Shown: piece by piece, positions 11,044 through 20,900 of the stretch
Position numbering within the stretch: the first letter of the stretch is position 1
Layout of the letters: every line of letters starts with the position of its first letter
Made by a program: the position numbers and the translations under genes
The notes under the pieces: generated by a model
The model's input: only the letters and a program-made list of their open reading frames with translations
Told to the model about the DNA's origin: nothing
Databases searched by the model: none
From: Pelagophyceae sp. CCMP2097
Lineage: Eukaryota > Sar > Pelagophyceae
DNA: 36,521 bases
Reading direction: 5' to 3'
NCBI GenBank assembly: GCA_026770575.1
Contig: MU657194.1
Coordinates: 147,849 to 184,369, forward strand

Positions 11044-12688
11044 TCAGGAGCGGCGGCGCGTATTCGGTTGCTTCTCGACGGCGAGGATTTCCGTGTTGGA
11101 GACGTATTGAAATCTTTCGTCATCTTCATCATCAACGTCGTCCCAGCCGCCGTCGCGCGATTGTTCCTCCAGAGTGCCGCCGCCGACCAAAAGAATGCGC
11201 GGCTCCGCCTCGGAGGCGTCGAGGCGCACCGCCGCGCAGACGTTGCGCTCCGTGTGTCGCTCCGGCCGGGGCGAAAACGTTCAAGCATGCACGTCGAGGA
11301 GCTCCGTCGACTTCAATTCATATTCAGGGCCACCCCCTCCGAAGACGATCACGTGCCGCGCGTCGACGGCCACGGCCGCGCATCCAGAGCGTTTCGAGCC
11401 CATCGACGGACCGGGCACGAATTTCATGGTCCGGACGTCGAGGATCTCCGTCGTCTTCAAAGATCCTGATGAACCTGACTCACCACCGGCCACCAAGATG
11501 CGGTCCTCCTCGAGCCCGACGGCCGTGCACCCGCCGCGCGCAGAGGCCACGTAGCCCCCCCGCGCAAAGGTCATGGTGTCCAGGTTGAGGATCTCCGTAC
11601 TCCGCAGCGGCGCAGGTTCGCCGTGGCCCAGCGGCGCAGGTTCTCCGTAGCCGCCGAGGACGAGGATCCTGCGCGCGCCGAGTGCGACGGCGGCGCAATT
11701 ACTGCGCGCCTCGAGCATGGGCGGTCCCGGGCGAACGTGAGTCTCGAGAGGTGGAAGATCTCCGTATTTGAAGAGGCGTCCATCATGTGATTGTCAACGT
11801 CGGGCGCCGAGCCGCCCACGACCAGCGCGCGGTTTGCGTCGAGCCGCAGGGCCGCGCACTCCTGCCGCCCCGCGAGCATGTCCGGCCCGGCCGTAAAGGT
11901 CATACTCTGGGGGTCGAGGACGTCCGTCGACGAGAAGACGCCGCCCGGGGAGTCGTCGTCGTCTCACGTGTGAGCGCCGCCGAATAAGATGATTTGCCCG
12001 CCGAGCGCCAAAGCGGCGCAGTCTGTGCGTTTCGAGCGCATTTCCGGGCCCACCCGGAAACCGCGCCGTCGGTCCAAGGCGACACGTCCGTCGCGGCCTC
12101 GAGGCCGAAAAAGTCGAGCTCCTCCGCCATGGCGACCCGCGCGGCCTCTGGTAATGCGCACATCCTCCGATGTAGTTTCGCGCCGTCGAGGGGGTCGCCG
12201 CGGAGGAAGTCGAGGATCATGCCGAAGTGCTCGCCGTCGCGGTCGATGAAGTGCGACCCGTCGTCGGGGTCCGACTGCAGCATCGAGCCGTAGCGCCCAA
12301 ACATCAAAGCGAGCATCGAGTCCTCGACCTTTGTGAGGACGGCCCGGGATGTCTCGAAGCACGCGCCGCCGACATTCAGCTTGACCACCTCGTCGGGCGG
12401 CGGCGGCGCCGCGCGCATGCGCGCCTTCTCGTCGTCCCACTCAGCGCGTTCGCGCTCGACGGCCGCGCGCTTGCCCGCGAGCTCGGCTGCGCCGCGCGCG
12501 AGCGTCTCGTCCACTTGGCGCACCAGCGCCGCGCGGTCGTGTTCGAGCGATTGCCAGGAGCTCGCGAGCTGGGCCATCTCGGCGTCGAAGGCGCGCTCGA
12601 GGGCGGTGGCGTGCGCCGCGTTTGAGGGGTCCGGATTCGTGCTGCGCACCGTCGCAAAGCCGGCCGTCACCGAGCTCGGGAGCGCCAT
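11044..12688 (-). pseudogene. BTB/T1 (KCTD-type) plus six-blade kelch protein gene, disrupted
   Basis: From ATG 12688: an N-terminal coiled coil, then a potassium-channel-T1/BTB domain (VVKLNVGGACFETSR ... DRDGEHFGMILDFLRGD ... EELDFFGLE), followed by six kelch units whose cores are CAALALGGQIILFGG, CAALRLDANRALVVGG, CAAVALGARRILVLGG, CTAVGLEEDRILVAGG, CAAVAVDARHVIVFGG and RILLVGGG. Intact relatives would be substrate adaptors for CUL3 ubiquitin ligases. The frame is broken four times: a one-base loss near 12045-12065, an in-frame TGA at 11964-11966, a one-base loss near 11722-11734, and an in-frame TGA at 11281-11283. All fall inside sequence that clearly matches the repeat, so splicing them out would delete kelch strands. 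Candidate introns (about 44-63 nt) that would restore the frame exist but are less convincing. Pseudogene or local sequence error. Confidence 0.65.
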
Positions 12689-12839
12689 CTCGCACTATGA
12701 GGCATGAAGCGATCTCCGAGTCCGTCGCTTCTTAAAATTGCTTCTTGCACTTTTGACCTGAAGAACCATCGGGTTTCCCGCGAAGGCACCGTCGACGCAG
12801 CGCGCAGCAGCTCGTCGACGCGTCGTGCCAACGGTGACG

Positions 12840-13323
12840 ATGGCGGCTAGTTCGTCCTGGTCCGCGCGCAAGGCCGAGCGCGCGGAGTGACCCTTTGCGC
12901 GGCTGCGGCGCGATGGCCCGGTTCCGCGCGAAGACGGCGGCGAGCGGTGGCGCGTCGTGTTCAATGGCACGGTGGTCGCCTCGTCCCGGCGCTGCTTGAC
13001 CGCAAACGCGCGCATCTACGTGCGCGAAATGCGCGGAGGGACCGCGGGGGTTTGCCGACGAGTCCGTTTAGGTACCGATCGAGGACTGCGTCGCGGAGTG
13101 CTTCGAGGCGTCGGTGAAGCGGTGGCGATGAGCCCGCGGCGAGCAGGTGCGTCATGCTGCTCAGAGGTGCGCAGCGAGACTGCGCCAGGTCTGGTTCCAC
13201 CTGGTCTGCCGCGGCGCGCGCGCAACCGACGTCGCCTGGTGCTATCCAACACCGGAGACGCACACCCACGTCCGCGACTGCCTCACGTTCAAGTCGCCCA
13301 AAGTTACGCTCGTCGCCTGGTGA
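12840..13323 (+). CDS. DUF427 / NTP_transf_9 domain protein
   Basis: The secure exons are up to 13019, 13072-13113 and 13165-13323, with introns 13020-13071 (GTGCGC...TTAG) and 13114-13164 (GTGAAG...TCAG). The product reads WRVVFNGTVVASSRR, VPIEDCVAECFEAS, RCAARLRQVWFHLV and DVAWCYPTPETHTH, matching the order of blocks in DUF427 (FGGEVVADS...YVPREDV...CPYKGDASYW...AWSYPDP). The function of the family is unknown. The 5' end is uncertain: ATG 12840 is in frame but a TGA (12888-12890) intervenes. A GC-AG intron 12868-12933 (GCAAGG...GAAG) would remove it and start the protein MAASSSWSAHGGERW. About 110 aa in total, typical for the domain. Head to head with the kelch pseudogene (151 bp). Confidence 0.68.
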
Positions 13324-13550
13324 ACCATGACGCCGCCGCAGCAATCACATCCTCCGCGCGGCCGACACACTCAGCGGCGACTGAGCACTTTTCTGCCAGT
13401 TGGCCGAGACACTAACCAACTGAGCACTTCCTGCCAGACGCCCACGGCCGGACATGAAAGGAGAAACCCGCGAGTGGGTGCTCCCAGGGCCGCATCCGGG
13501 CCGGGTCGGGGCGCCTCGGTGCGCCGGTGTCCGACCTTTACGTTCCCGCG

Positions 13551-14691
13551 TCACGCGGCTGCCTCGTTTACTACGGCGACTTTTTTCTTGCCGAGGGCGA
13601 TGAGCGGCGCGCCGGCGTAGTACTTTACGTGGTCGAGGTCGAGGAAGTCTTCGCCCGAGCCGACCTTGCAGACGCCGCCACGGAACCTACGTCGACGTGG
13701 TCTAAACGCGCTCCGGGCGCCAACATCCGACGGCGATGATGTCGGGTCCCGGCCAATTCCCGCTCGCGACTCTGTGATTTCAGCGGGCGTGCCGGAGCTT
13801 TCTTCGGCGCTGGCTTTGCACAGCGGGAGCAGGTCGTTCTCGTGCTCGGCCCCAGGCGGGACGTCCGGCAGCGCGTTGAGCGTGTGCGTGTCGGCGAAGA
13901 GCAGCGTGCACTGCGCGTCTTTGAGGCTGGCGAACGTGGCCGACGCGCGCTCGAGCGGGTTGCCGCAGCCCCGGATGCCGCCCACGGCGGGCAGCAGCAC
14001 CTTGCCGCCGGCGTGGAACGTGCCTGCGACGGCGTTGCCGATGCCGAACGAGTGGCACAGCGTGATGGAGACGCAGCTCTTGTCGTTTGCGTCGATGTAC
14101 AGCCGCTCCGCCGTCCCCCGGCCGAGGTCGACGACCCTTTGCGAAGAGAGCGCGACGCCGCCAAAGTACGAGTGGACGTTTGCGCCGTCGTCGGCGCAAA
14201 AGTAGTCGTCGGAGCCGACGAGGGCCACGTCGGCGTCGCCGACGATTTCGTCGTGCGGTAGGCGCGGGATGTCGTCGAGGTCGGCCCACGTCTCATGGTC
14301 CGCGGACACGGTAGCCTTGATCGCCACGCGGTCGCAGAGTGCCCGCGCCGCCTCGACGTTCTTCGCAGTCGCGTACGCCGCGCCGAGGCGCGAGCACTAC
14401 GAAGCGCGGGGGTCGCGTCGGGACCGTCCAAAGCGCCCGGGACCTCTGTTACCGCGACTTGCTGCTTACCGCGAGCTGGAGGACCAAGTTGGCGACGACG
14501 TTCGGGAGGTCGGACAGGATTGCGTCGCCGCGCTCGACGCGGTACTTGCTCTGGAGAGTCATGGCGCACTTCCTCGAGACGTTTTCAAGTTGTTGATAAG
14601 TCAGCCGCACATTCTCGTACGGCGACAGCAGCGCGAACATCTTCCCGCGCTTCACCGCCTGCTGCTGCACCACGCGAGCCAGCGTCGACAT
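13551..14691 (-). CDS. AMP-binding (acyl-CoA synthetase-like) protein, truncated and without the ATP-binding loop
   Basis: Exons 14691-14470, 14396-13771 and 13686-13551, introns GTAAGC...GTAG and GTCGCG...GTAG, 327 aa. The N-terminal region matches acyl-activating enzymes (RLTYQQLENVSRKCAMTLQS, NLVLQLACSRLGAAYAT), and the centre contains VSITLCHSFGIGNAVAGTF and VLLPAVGGIRGCGNP, then CTLLFADTHTLNAL and FRGGVCKVGSGEDF. The usual Ser/Thr/Gly-rich P-loop (YTSGTTGxPKG) should precede LCHSFG; here the position holds DDGANVHSYFGGVAL. The protein stops shortly after the LGKKK region, so the adenylate-binding core and C-terminal lid are missing (whole enzymes exceed 500 aa). It therefore probably cannot form an acyl-adenylate; a binding or regulatory role is possible. 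The frame is intact over all exons, arguing against simple decay. Confidence 0.7.
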
Positions 14692-14800
14692 GTCTAGCGC
14701 GACGGCAACCTCGCACTCGTCGCCGAAGCGTCCGCAAGCATCCGCGCGAAACGAGTGGGGATTTGATGATACATTAAGAGCTAGAGCGAGTCGACGGGCT

Positions 14801-15642
14801 TTAGGCGGCCTTGACGGCTTCCTTTTTTTGGGCCTTGGTTGCGGCCTTGTCGTCGGGTGGCGCGTCCTTTGACGTGAGGAGGAGGAGTGCGACGGGGACG
14901 ATGATGTGCCAATAGCGCATCAGAAACGACTTGTTCGGCTTCTCATCTTCCGGGATGGAATCGTCGCCCTCGGGCCGCTCGCCGCCGAGGGCGCGGATGG
15001 CGTGGCCGACGCCCGGCGGCGGCTTGGCGACGGCCGTCTGCACTGGGATCACCTGCGCCACGGCGTCGAGCGCCGCCGTCGCCGTCGTCGCAAACGTCAG
15101 CGGCAGCGCCTTGGCCTCCGAGCACGCCTTTGGCGTACGCTGCAGGCCCCCGAAGCTGAGGCCGACGACGTTTCCGCTCGCGTCGAGCTGCAGGGCCAGC
15201 TCCTCGGCAAACGCCGCGCGCTGCAGCTCGCACGCCCGCACGGCCGCGACGACCCAGCGCGCGCCCTACCACACGCCGTTTCCGACGCGCCCCCCAGACG
15301 GTCGTCGCGCACCTCGCCGTCGGCGCGCGCGCGGACTCGGTAGAAGCCGCCGTTCAAGATGAGCGCCTGGAAAGCCTCGCCGTCGGCGCCGTCCAGCACG
15401 ACCTCGCCCTTGACCTTGGCCTATAGTGCCGGTCGGCCCCTGCGGGCGAGGCGGGAGGACGCCCCTGAAGAAGCGCCGGCAGGACGCACCATCTTCGCTT
15501 TGGTGGCCCCAGCGGTGAGTTCGACGCTCCCGCGCGCGGCGTACTCGCCGCCAAACGAGTGCTCCAGCGCCACGCTCCGCGTCACCGCCGGCGCCGCGGA
15601 CGCGCACGCCACAAGCACGCAGAACAGCCGCGGGGCGATCAT
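14801..15642 (-). CDS. EMC10: ER membrane protein complex subunit 10
   Basis: Exons 15642-15490, 15420-15313 and 15265-14801, introns GTGCGT...ATAG (69 nt) and GTGCGC...GTAG (47 nt), 241 aa. A signal peptide (MIAPRLFCVLVACASAAPA) is followed by ALEHSFGGEYAARGSVEL, GGFYRVRARADGE, WVVAAVRACELQRAAFAE and LALQLDASGNVVGLSFGG. These correspond to the EMC10 landmarks: an EHSF start, GLYRVR, the ACSL region and LHVDVAGNVVG. A single C-terminal membrane helix (YWHIIVPVALLLL) follows NKSFLMR. EMC10 is a lumenal-side, single-pass subunit of the EMC, which inserts and folds membrane proteins. The length matches the family. The gene ends 110 bp upstream of the AMP-binding gene on the same strand. Confidence 0.88.
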
Positions 15643-15872
15643 CGCGGCGGCGCCGAGGCACGGAAAAAGTGAGTGGTGGTCCCTTTCGTTAACTGCGACT
15701 CCGATGTCGACACCCTGGGAATCGGCGAAGCCCAAACGACGATGGGGCGTTCTTGATGCCCTGCCCACGTCCGAGACTCTCGAGCCTGCCCTCGCTCGAC
15801 TCGCAGCGCTCTCGAGGCTCTTCGCTCTAGTCGAGCACTGCCGTCTCGACTCGCAGCGCTCGACGCGAGGCC
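15643..15872. promoter_or_regulatory. Divergent EMC10 / acidic-protein upstream region with a 16-bp direct repeat
   Basis: Both neighbouring genes start at the edges of this 230-bp stretch. CTCGACTCGCAGCGCT occurs at 15795-15810 and again at 15845-15860, 50 bp apart on centres, among other CTCGA-rich words. The repeat is exact and may mark binding sites for a shared regulator; that role is inference. Confidence 0.35.
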
Positions 15873-16418
15873 ATGCCGCACGGCGCCGCCGCCCCGGAGA
15901 GCCGGCGCCGACCCCGAGCTCCGGCGGTGGCCGAGACTCCTTCGACGCGGGACGAGCTTCAGGGGGGCGATAACGAGCGTGGCAAGGGGAACGACGACGA
16001 GCGCACCAGTGTATATATACCTCCACACCCGGTGATATCACACCTCATCACGGAGCGTTGCGAGGCGTCGCCTTCCCACAACTCTGACTACTCGAGCGAC
16101 GACCTCTGCGACATCCCGCTCTGCGTCGCGGCGCCGGCGAAGCGGCAGCGCGTCAAAACGGCCGCGAAGACGTCGGGTATCGACCTCTCCGCGTCGGAGA
16201 CGTTTCTGCTCGAGGAGGCGCAGCGCCCGCTGCGGCAGGCGCAGCTCCATCTCGCAGACGATTCGTCGTCCGACGAGGACGATTTCGGGCGCCCCAAGGA
16301 CGCGGCGTACCGCGCGCGCGAGGCGGCGGATCGCGAGAACGCCGCGCGGTACGGTGGCTTCGACGGCGTCAAAACGAACCACACCTCGTCGGCTCGATCC
16401 AAAAAGTACCTCGCCTGA
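15873..16418 (+). CDS. Acidic Ser/Asp-rich protein of unknown function
   Basis: Single exon, 181 aa, ATG at 15873. The first 60 residues are Arg/Pro/Gly-rich. The rest is more constrained: a Ser/Asp cluster (NSDYSSDDLCDIPLC), a possible nuclear localisation motif (AKRQRVK), a helix (SASETFLLEEAQRPLRQAQL), a second acidic cluster (DDSSSDEDDF) and a helical basic C-terminus (KDAAYRAREAADRENAARYG). The acidic patches look like casein-kinase-2 sites. A TATATATA run at 16011-16018 lies inside the reading frame, so a shorter transcript cannot be excluded, though no later in-frame ATG exists. I do not recognise the family. Only 38 bp separate its stop from the TsaE gene, which converges on it. Confidence 0.55.
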   Translation: MPHGAAAPESRRRPRAPAVAETPSTRDELQGGDNERGKGNDDERTSVYIPPHPVISHLITERCEASPSHNSDYSSDDLCDIPLCVAAPAKRQRVKTAAKTSGIDLSASETFLLEEAQRPLRQAQLHLADDSSSDEDDFGRPKDAAYRAREAADRENAARYGGFDGVKTNHTSSARSKKYLA

Positions 16419-16456
16419 CCCGCGCTAACGCATGCACCTTTGTGGCTCCGACGGGT

Positions 16457-17250
16457 TTACTCCGGCTCGGGCGGCGCGCCATCGCGCAGGAGTCTTTCGA
16501 CGACGGCGCGGAAGGCGTGGTCCTCTGGCAGCGTGGACGCGTTGAGGGAAACGGACCGCCGCTCGTCGTCGGGCGCTAGAATTTCCACGTCGAGCCTCTG
16601 CGCGGGCATGAATACGCCGAGCTTGTTGGGCCACTCTATCACGCAGGCGCAGTCTTGGAGGACGGTGGGGAAGTTGAGCATGAAGAGAGCCGCGTCGTCG
16701 GCGAGGCGATACAGATCCATGTGGTGCACCTATTTCGGCCGTGCGGTGAGCGTGGCCGGCGCCAACGCGGCAGCGGTCGAAAGATCGCCGGCGCGGCGGC
16801 GCGCGATTAGGCCGTCGTCGGTGTCGTAGGCGTTGTCGAGCAGGTACGAAGGCGACGTGACGCGGAGCCGCCTGCGCTTCGCCTCGGCGGGCGACGGGCG
16901 GGCGTGGCACGCACGCGTCTGCGGTGCGCGCGCGCACGAAGCCGCGCGCGAAGCATGTCTTGCCCGCGCCGAGGTCGCCGCGGAGGAGTACTGCGTCGCC
17001 GCGGCCGGCCGCGGCGCCGAAGACGCCGCCCAGCGCCTCCCTAGAGAGCGCGTGCGCCCCCCGCCGCGCTCTTGGCGCGCGGCGCGGCGCACATGCGTTC
17101 CGGCGTGTCGATGTCGAGCTCGGCCGAGTGCGCGCGGAGCTCGGAGAGCGCGCGGCGAGGCCCCGCGCGCGCCGCCGCCGCGCCCAACGCCGACACCCGC
17201 CGCGACGCGCAGAGCATCGCGCCCAGGAGCCCCCACCGCCGCGGGGGCAT
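16457..17250 (-). CDS. TSAE: TsaE: tRNA threonylcarbamoyladenosine biosynthesis ATPase, organelle-targeted
   Basis: Model: exons 17250-17093, 17040-16915, 16871-16805 and 16729-16457, about 207 aa. An Arg/Ala-rich leader (MPPRRWGLLGAMLCASRR) suggests import into an organelle. Then come DTPERM, the P-loop GDLGAGKTCFARGF, the VTSPSYLLDNAY motif (VTSPTF in bacteria), HHMDLYRLAD, and CVIEWPNKLGVFMP. TsaE (YjeE) drives the TsaB-TsaD complex that makes t6A37 in tRNAs. Introns 1 and 2 are GTGCGC...CTAG (52 nt) and GTGCGT...GCAG (43 nt). The third junction is odd: an in-frame TAG (16730-16732) sits directly before VHHMDLYRL and forms an ATAG acceptor, but no GT donor fits. A GC-AG intron from 16804 (75 nt) would restore the normal spacing between the SPSY and DLYRL motifs. 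Confidence 0.82.
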
Positions 17251-17963
17251 GGGCTCGCGGGCGATACGACGGGATCGGGAACGCACGACGCGCGCACGAG
17301 ACAACGAGGGATGCGGTCGCCGAAAAGTGCGTGACGACTTTAATATCAAATCCAATCAGAGATGTTTAAAATTAAGAAAGTGAAAGTATCTTTAAAATTT
17401 AAAATAAGTGCAAAATAAAAGCATATCCGGATAAGTTATTTGAAATTGACAATTGACAGGATTTCGGTGTAATAACGAGCGAGGGCGAGCGAGGGCGTCG
17501 ATGGCGGGTGGGCGGGATCTTCAACTGTTGAGTGGGCGGGATCGTCAACTCCTACAGGGTGAATTCAAAGCAAGTGCCTAGCGGTTCGGGTCAATAAGCA
17601 ATATAATTTCTTAAAATCGCAAAATTTTGAGACTAACGAACCGAACCGTTAGGAAGAAGACATTGAGGACGTCAAAATTCAATGCGTCGGTGGACTTGCA
17701 ATGTAGGAATTCCTATGGTGGTGTGTTGCGTGTTTATTTGCTATCCGGGATTTGCAAGCACCCCGGAACGCGAAACGTCGAGACGAGGAGACGTTCAGTG
17801 GTATTTGTTGTTGCGACAAAAAAGTACCGTTTTTTGGTTTCACGCGAATTTCTAAATTCGGACTCAGAGAAGATTTTGCAAGCTTGAGACGGTGAGACAT
17901 CACTGGCAAAAGCAAGTTCCGTGTTGCTCTGCGTGCGGGCGCGACGCCCATCTGGGCGCGCCG
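17251..17963. other. AT-rich 713-bp divergent intergenic island with short direct repeats
   Basis: Unlike the rest of the window, 17335-17460 and 17590-17890 are dominated by A and T. Between them are a 10-bp tandem repeat of GAGCGAGGGC (17476-17497) and a 19-bp direct repeat, GTGGGCGGGATCKTCAACT (K is T or G), at 17508-17526 and 17532-17550. An open frame at 17627-17887 has no ATG and no resemblance to anything I know. The island presumably carries the promoters of TsaE and the receptor-like gene. It could also be an old insertion, but no terminal inverted repeats or coding remnants are visible. Confidence 0.45.
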
Positions 17964-20900
17964 ATGCGAAGGCGCGCGGCGTTCGCGTGCGCTGTGCTGG
18001 CGCTCGCCGCCGGCCGCGGCGCGGCCGCGGCCGAGCCGGAAAAGCGCCTGGCGGCGACGGAAACTGAGCTCGTCGCCGCCCTGCTCCCCGTCGCCGCCGT
18101 GGGCTTCTCCATCGAAGTCGAGGCGACGAGCGTATTCGTCATCGCCAGTGTCGTCGACATCCACGCGCCGCTCCGGATCGCTGCGTTTACGGCTGCGACG
18201 ATCGAAAGCGACGTCGGCACCGCCATCGTCGGCACCGGCACGCATCGCATCATTGACGTCCTCGAGGGCGCCGCGCTCACGCTCCGTGGTCTGACGCGCG
18301 CACCGGCGCCCCAACGGGCGCGCCCCCCGGGACGCGCGCGACGCCAAAACGCAGGCTCTCGGGAGGCGTCGCGCTCGGCGGCGATGGCGCTGGCGGCGTG
18401 AGCATGGAGGCGAGCCTCGCTCAACAGCTGAGCCTCGGCGGCGTCGAGGGTCTCGCCGGCCTCGGCGGCTGCGTGCTGCTGCACCCGGGCGCCCTTTCAC
18501 TGCGCGCGGAAGCGACCACTTTTTCGCGCTGCGCCGCCGTGCATGGCGGCGCGATAGCCACGCTCGGGCGCGCGTCCACCGCGCGCGACGGCGTCGCAAA
18601 ACGCAGCCGCGAGAGGGCCATGAATCGCTCGAAAGCCGTAAATCGCTCGACAGAGGCAGAGGCAGAGGCAGAGCTGGCAGCAGACCCGAGCGGCACGTCC
18701 CCGAGAAGGACCCGCCGTATCTTCGCCCTTTCGACGTTTGATATAGGTCACGCTCGCCGCGGGCAGCCGCGTCGTGGACTCTGTGGCCTTCGTCGGCGCC
18801 GGCGTCTGCGTCGCGGCCGAGGGCGTCGTCGTTTCCCTTGTAGACTCGGCATTCCTGCGGTGCCACAGTTTCAGCGCCGGCGGCGGCGTCGGGTTCCATC
18901 ATAACCTCGCCGGCCTCGGGCGCCTCGAGCTTGCTGGGTCATCGTTTGTGGGGTGCACGTCTGACCTCGTCGGCGCCTGCGCGGCGACGTCGTTCAGAGG
19001 AACGACAGTCGCTTCGAAAACGCATTTCATCAACTCGACGGCGGCCTTTGGCGCCGGCGGCTTTTTTAGCTACGGCGGCGCGGGCGTGGACTTTGGCGAC
19101 GTGCACTTTGCACGGTGCTTTAGCCCCCAGTTCGCGGGGGCGTTTATTGATACCACCAGCGCGACCGACGAAATCCCCTCTTCCAGCGCGACCGTCGCCT
19201 TCCGCGCGGGCAGCAGCGTCGTCCACTGCGGCGGCGGCGTCGTCGGAGGTTGTGCGTTTGACCAAGCCCGCAACGCAGTCGTCTTCGAGGAGGGCTCTTC
19301 GATCCGCGACTGCTCCGCGCAGCGCTACGGCGGCGGCATCGCTTTGATGCGCACGGTTTCGCTGACCTTTCGCGGCGGCGCCTTTATCTCAAACTGCCAC
19401 GCTGGGGATTATGGCGGCGGCTTTGGGGGCAACAACCAAGGAGCGACGCTCCTCTTCACAGACGCTTCAGTCTCCGGCTGCGTCGCCGGCGGCAGCGGCG
19501 GCGGCGCCTTTGCGCTGACGCGGAGGACTTTGCTCTTTCTTGTTAGATGCGACCTTTTCAACAACCACGCGCCTGCGGGCGCAGGCGGCGCTGTCGCGGC
19601 GGCCGGCGCTCGCGTCTGGCTCCAAGCCACCATCGTCCGCGGGAACTCGGCGCGGTCCGGCGGCGCCGTGGCGGTGGACGCCGCGTTCAACGCTGCGTGG
19701 GACGGAAATGGGGGGGAGGAGGGCCGACTTTTTGCGTCGTCGGGCACTTGCGGCTTTATCTCAGTCTTAATGGACATGACCTCCAACACCCAAGGCTCCA
19801 AAAAGACGTTTGCAGTCGTCGTTGACGCTCTCTCAGGCGATGCGCGAGACGCGCGCGGCAGGCAGAATACGGCGAGGCCCGTCGTCGGCGCAAGAGTTGA
19901 ATCCCTGCACTGCCTCGCCCCAGGAAGGACGTACCGCCTCGTCGCCGCGAGCCAAGACGGCCGCGGCTGGCCGCGGAGCTTTCTAAACGTCCAAGGCCTC
20001 TACGACCGCCTCGATCCGCCCGACGGCGCCGACAAGTTTGCGGTGCCGCAGCCGGCTGCCGAGTCTAGATTCGCTGTGGAGCACCGCTTTTCCACGCCTG
20101 CTTCGGGCGGCGGGCCGGCGGTCTTCCAGGGCAACGTCGCCGTTTCGGGAGGCGCCGTGCTGCTCACTGGCGGCGCCGAGGCTTTCATTTTTCAGGTTTT
20201 GTTTGTGAACAACACGGTCACGGGCGACGCCTTCGAGGATCACCACGGCGGCGGCGGCGGCGCCCTGTCGCTGGCCCGCGACGTGACGTTGGACGCCGAG
20301 GCGTGCAACTTTGTCAGGAACTCTGCGTTGCACTTCGGGGGCGCGATCCGAGCGGCTTCCACCACTGCCGTATCTTTGAGACGGTCGACGGCGTCGGAGA
20401 ATTCCGCGGCCGAGGGCGGCGTCGCATGGTTCTCGCACGCCCTCCGCGTGGACATTGACGGTATCGTTTTTGAACGGAATGCTGCTCTCAGATCCGGCGG
20501 CGCTTTAGCGTTTGTCGACGTGGAGGATGCGGTCATTCGTAACTCGACGTTTGCCGGCAACGCCGTCCGCAACGGCGATGGCGGCGCCGTCTGGGCGTCG
20601 GGCGCCGGCGTGGTCTTCCACGCCGCTCGATTCCTGGACAACGTGGCAACGGGCGGCGACGGCGGAGGGGTCGCGTGCGTTGCCGACGCGCACTGCGCCT
20701 GGGCCTCTCAAGAAGAAACGGCGTGCGCGGCCGTCGACGTCGTCCTCGACTACACCAAGTCGCCCGAGGCCTGCGGCGCCGGCGTGCCGAATGACTTGAA
20801 CAAGCTCTGCGACGTCTTGCAAACTTCCTGCGCGGATCCGCGACTCAACGACCGCTTCGCCGGCAGGCCCGGCTGTGCCGGCTGCGCCTGCTTCGACAAC

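Noticed and set aside
11281..11966. Selenocysteine at the two TGA codons of the kelch gene
   Set aside because: The positions align with a loop residue and a hydrophobic Met/Leu, not with a redox Cys, and the same gene also has two frame losses. Decay is simpler; a SECIS search was not possible.
18286..18310. Frameshift in the receptor-like gene
   Set aside because: A 77-nt intron (18289-18365) joins the frames in the right phase and gives a sensible beta-helix strand (LTLRGVALGGDGAGG), so no lesion needs to be assumed, although the acceptor is weak.
18650..18672. GAGGCA hexamer repeat
   Set aside because: A three-unit run inside an intron; ordinary microsatellite.
17679..18902. 407-codon minus-strand ORF
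   Set aside because: Shadow of the receptor-like gene: Arg-rich, no start context, no motifs.
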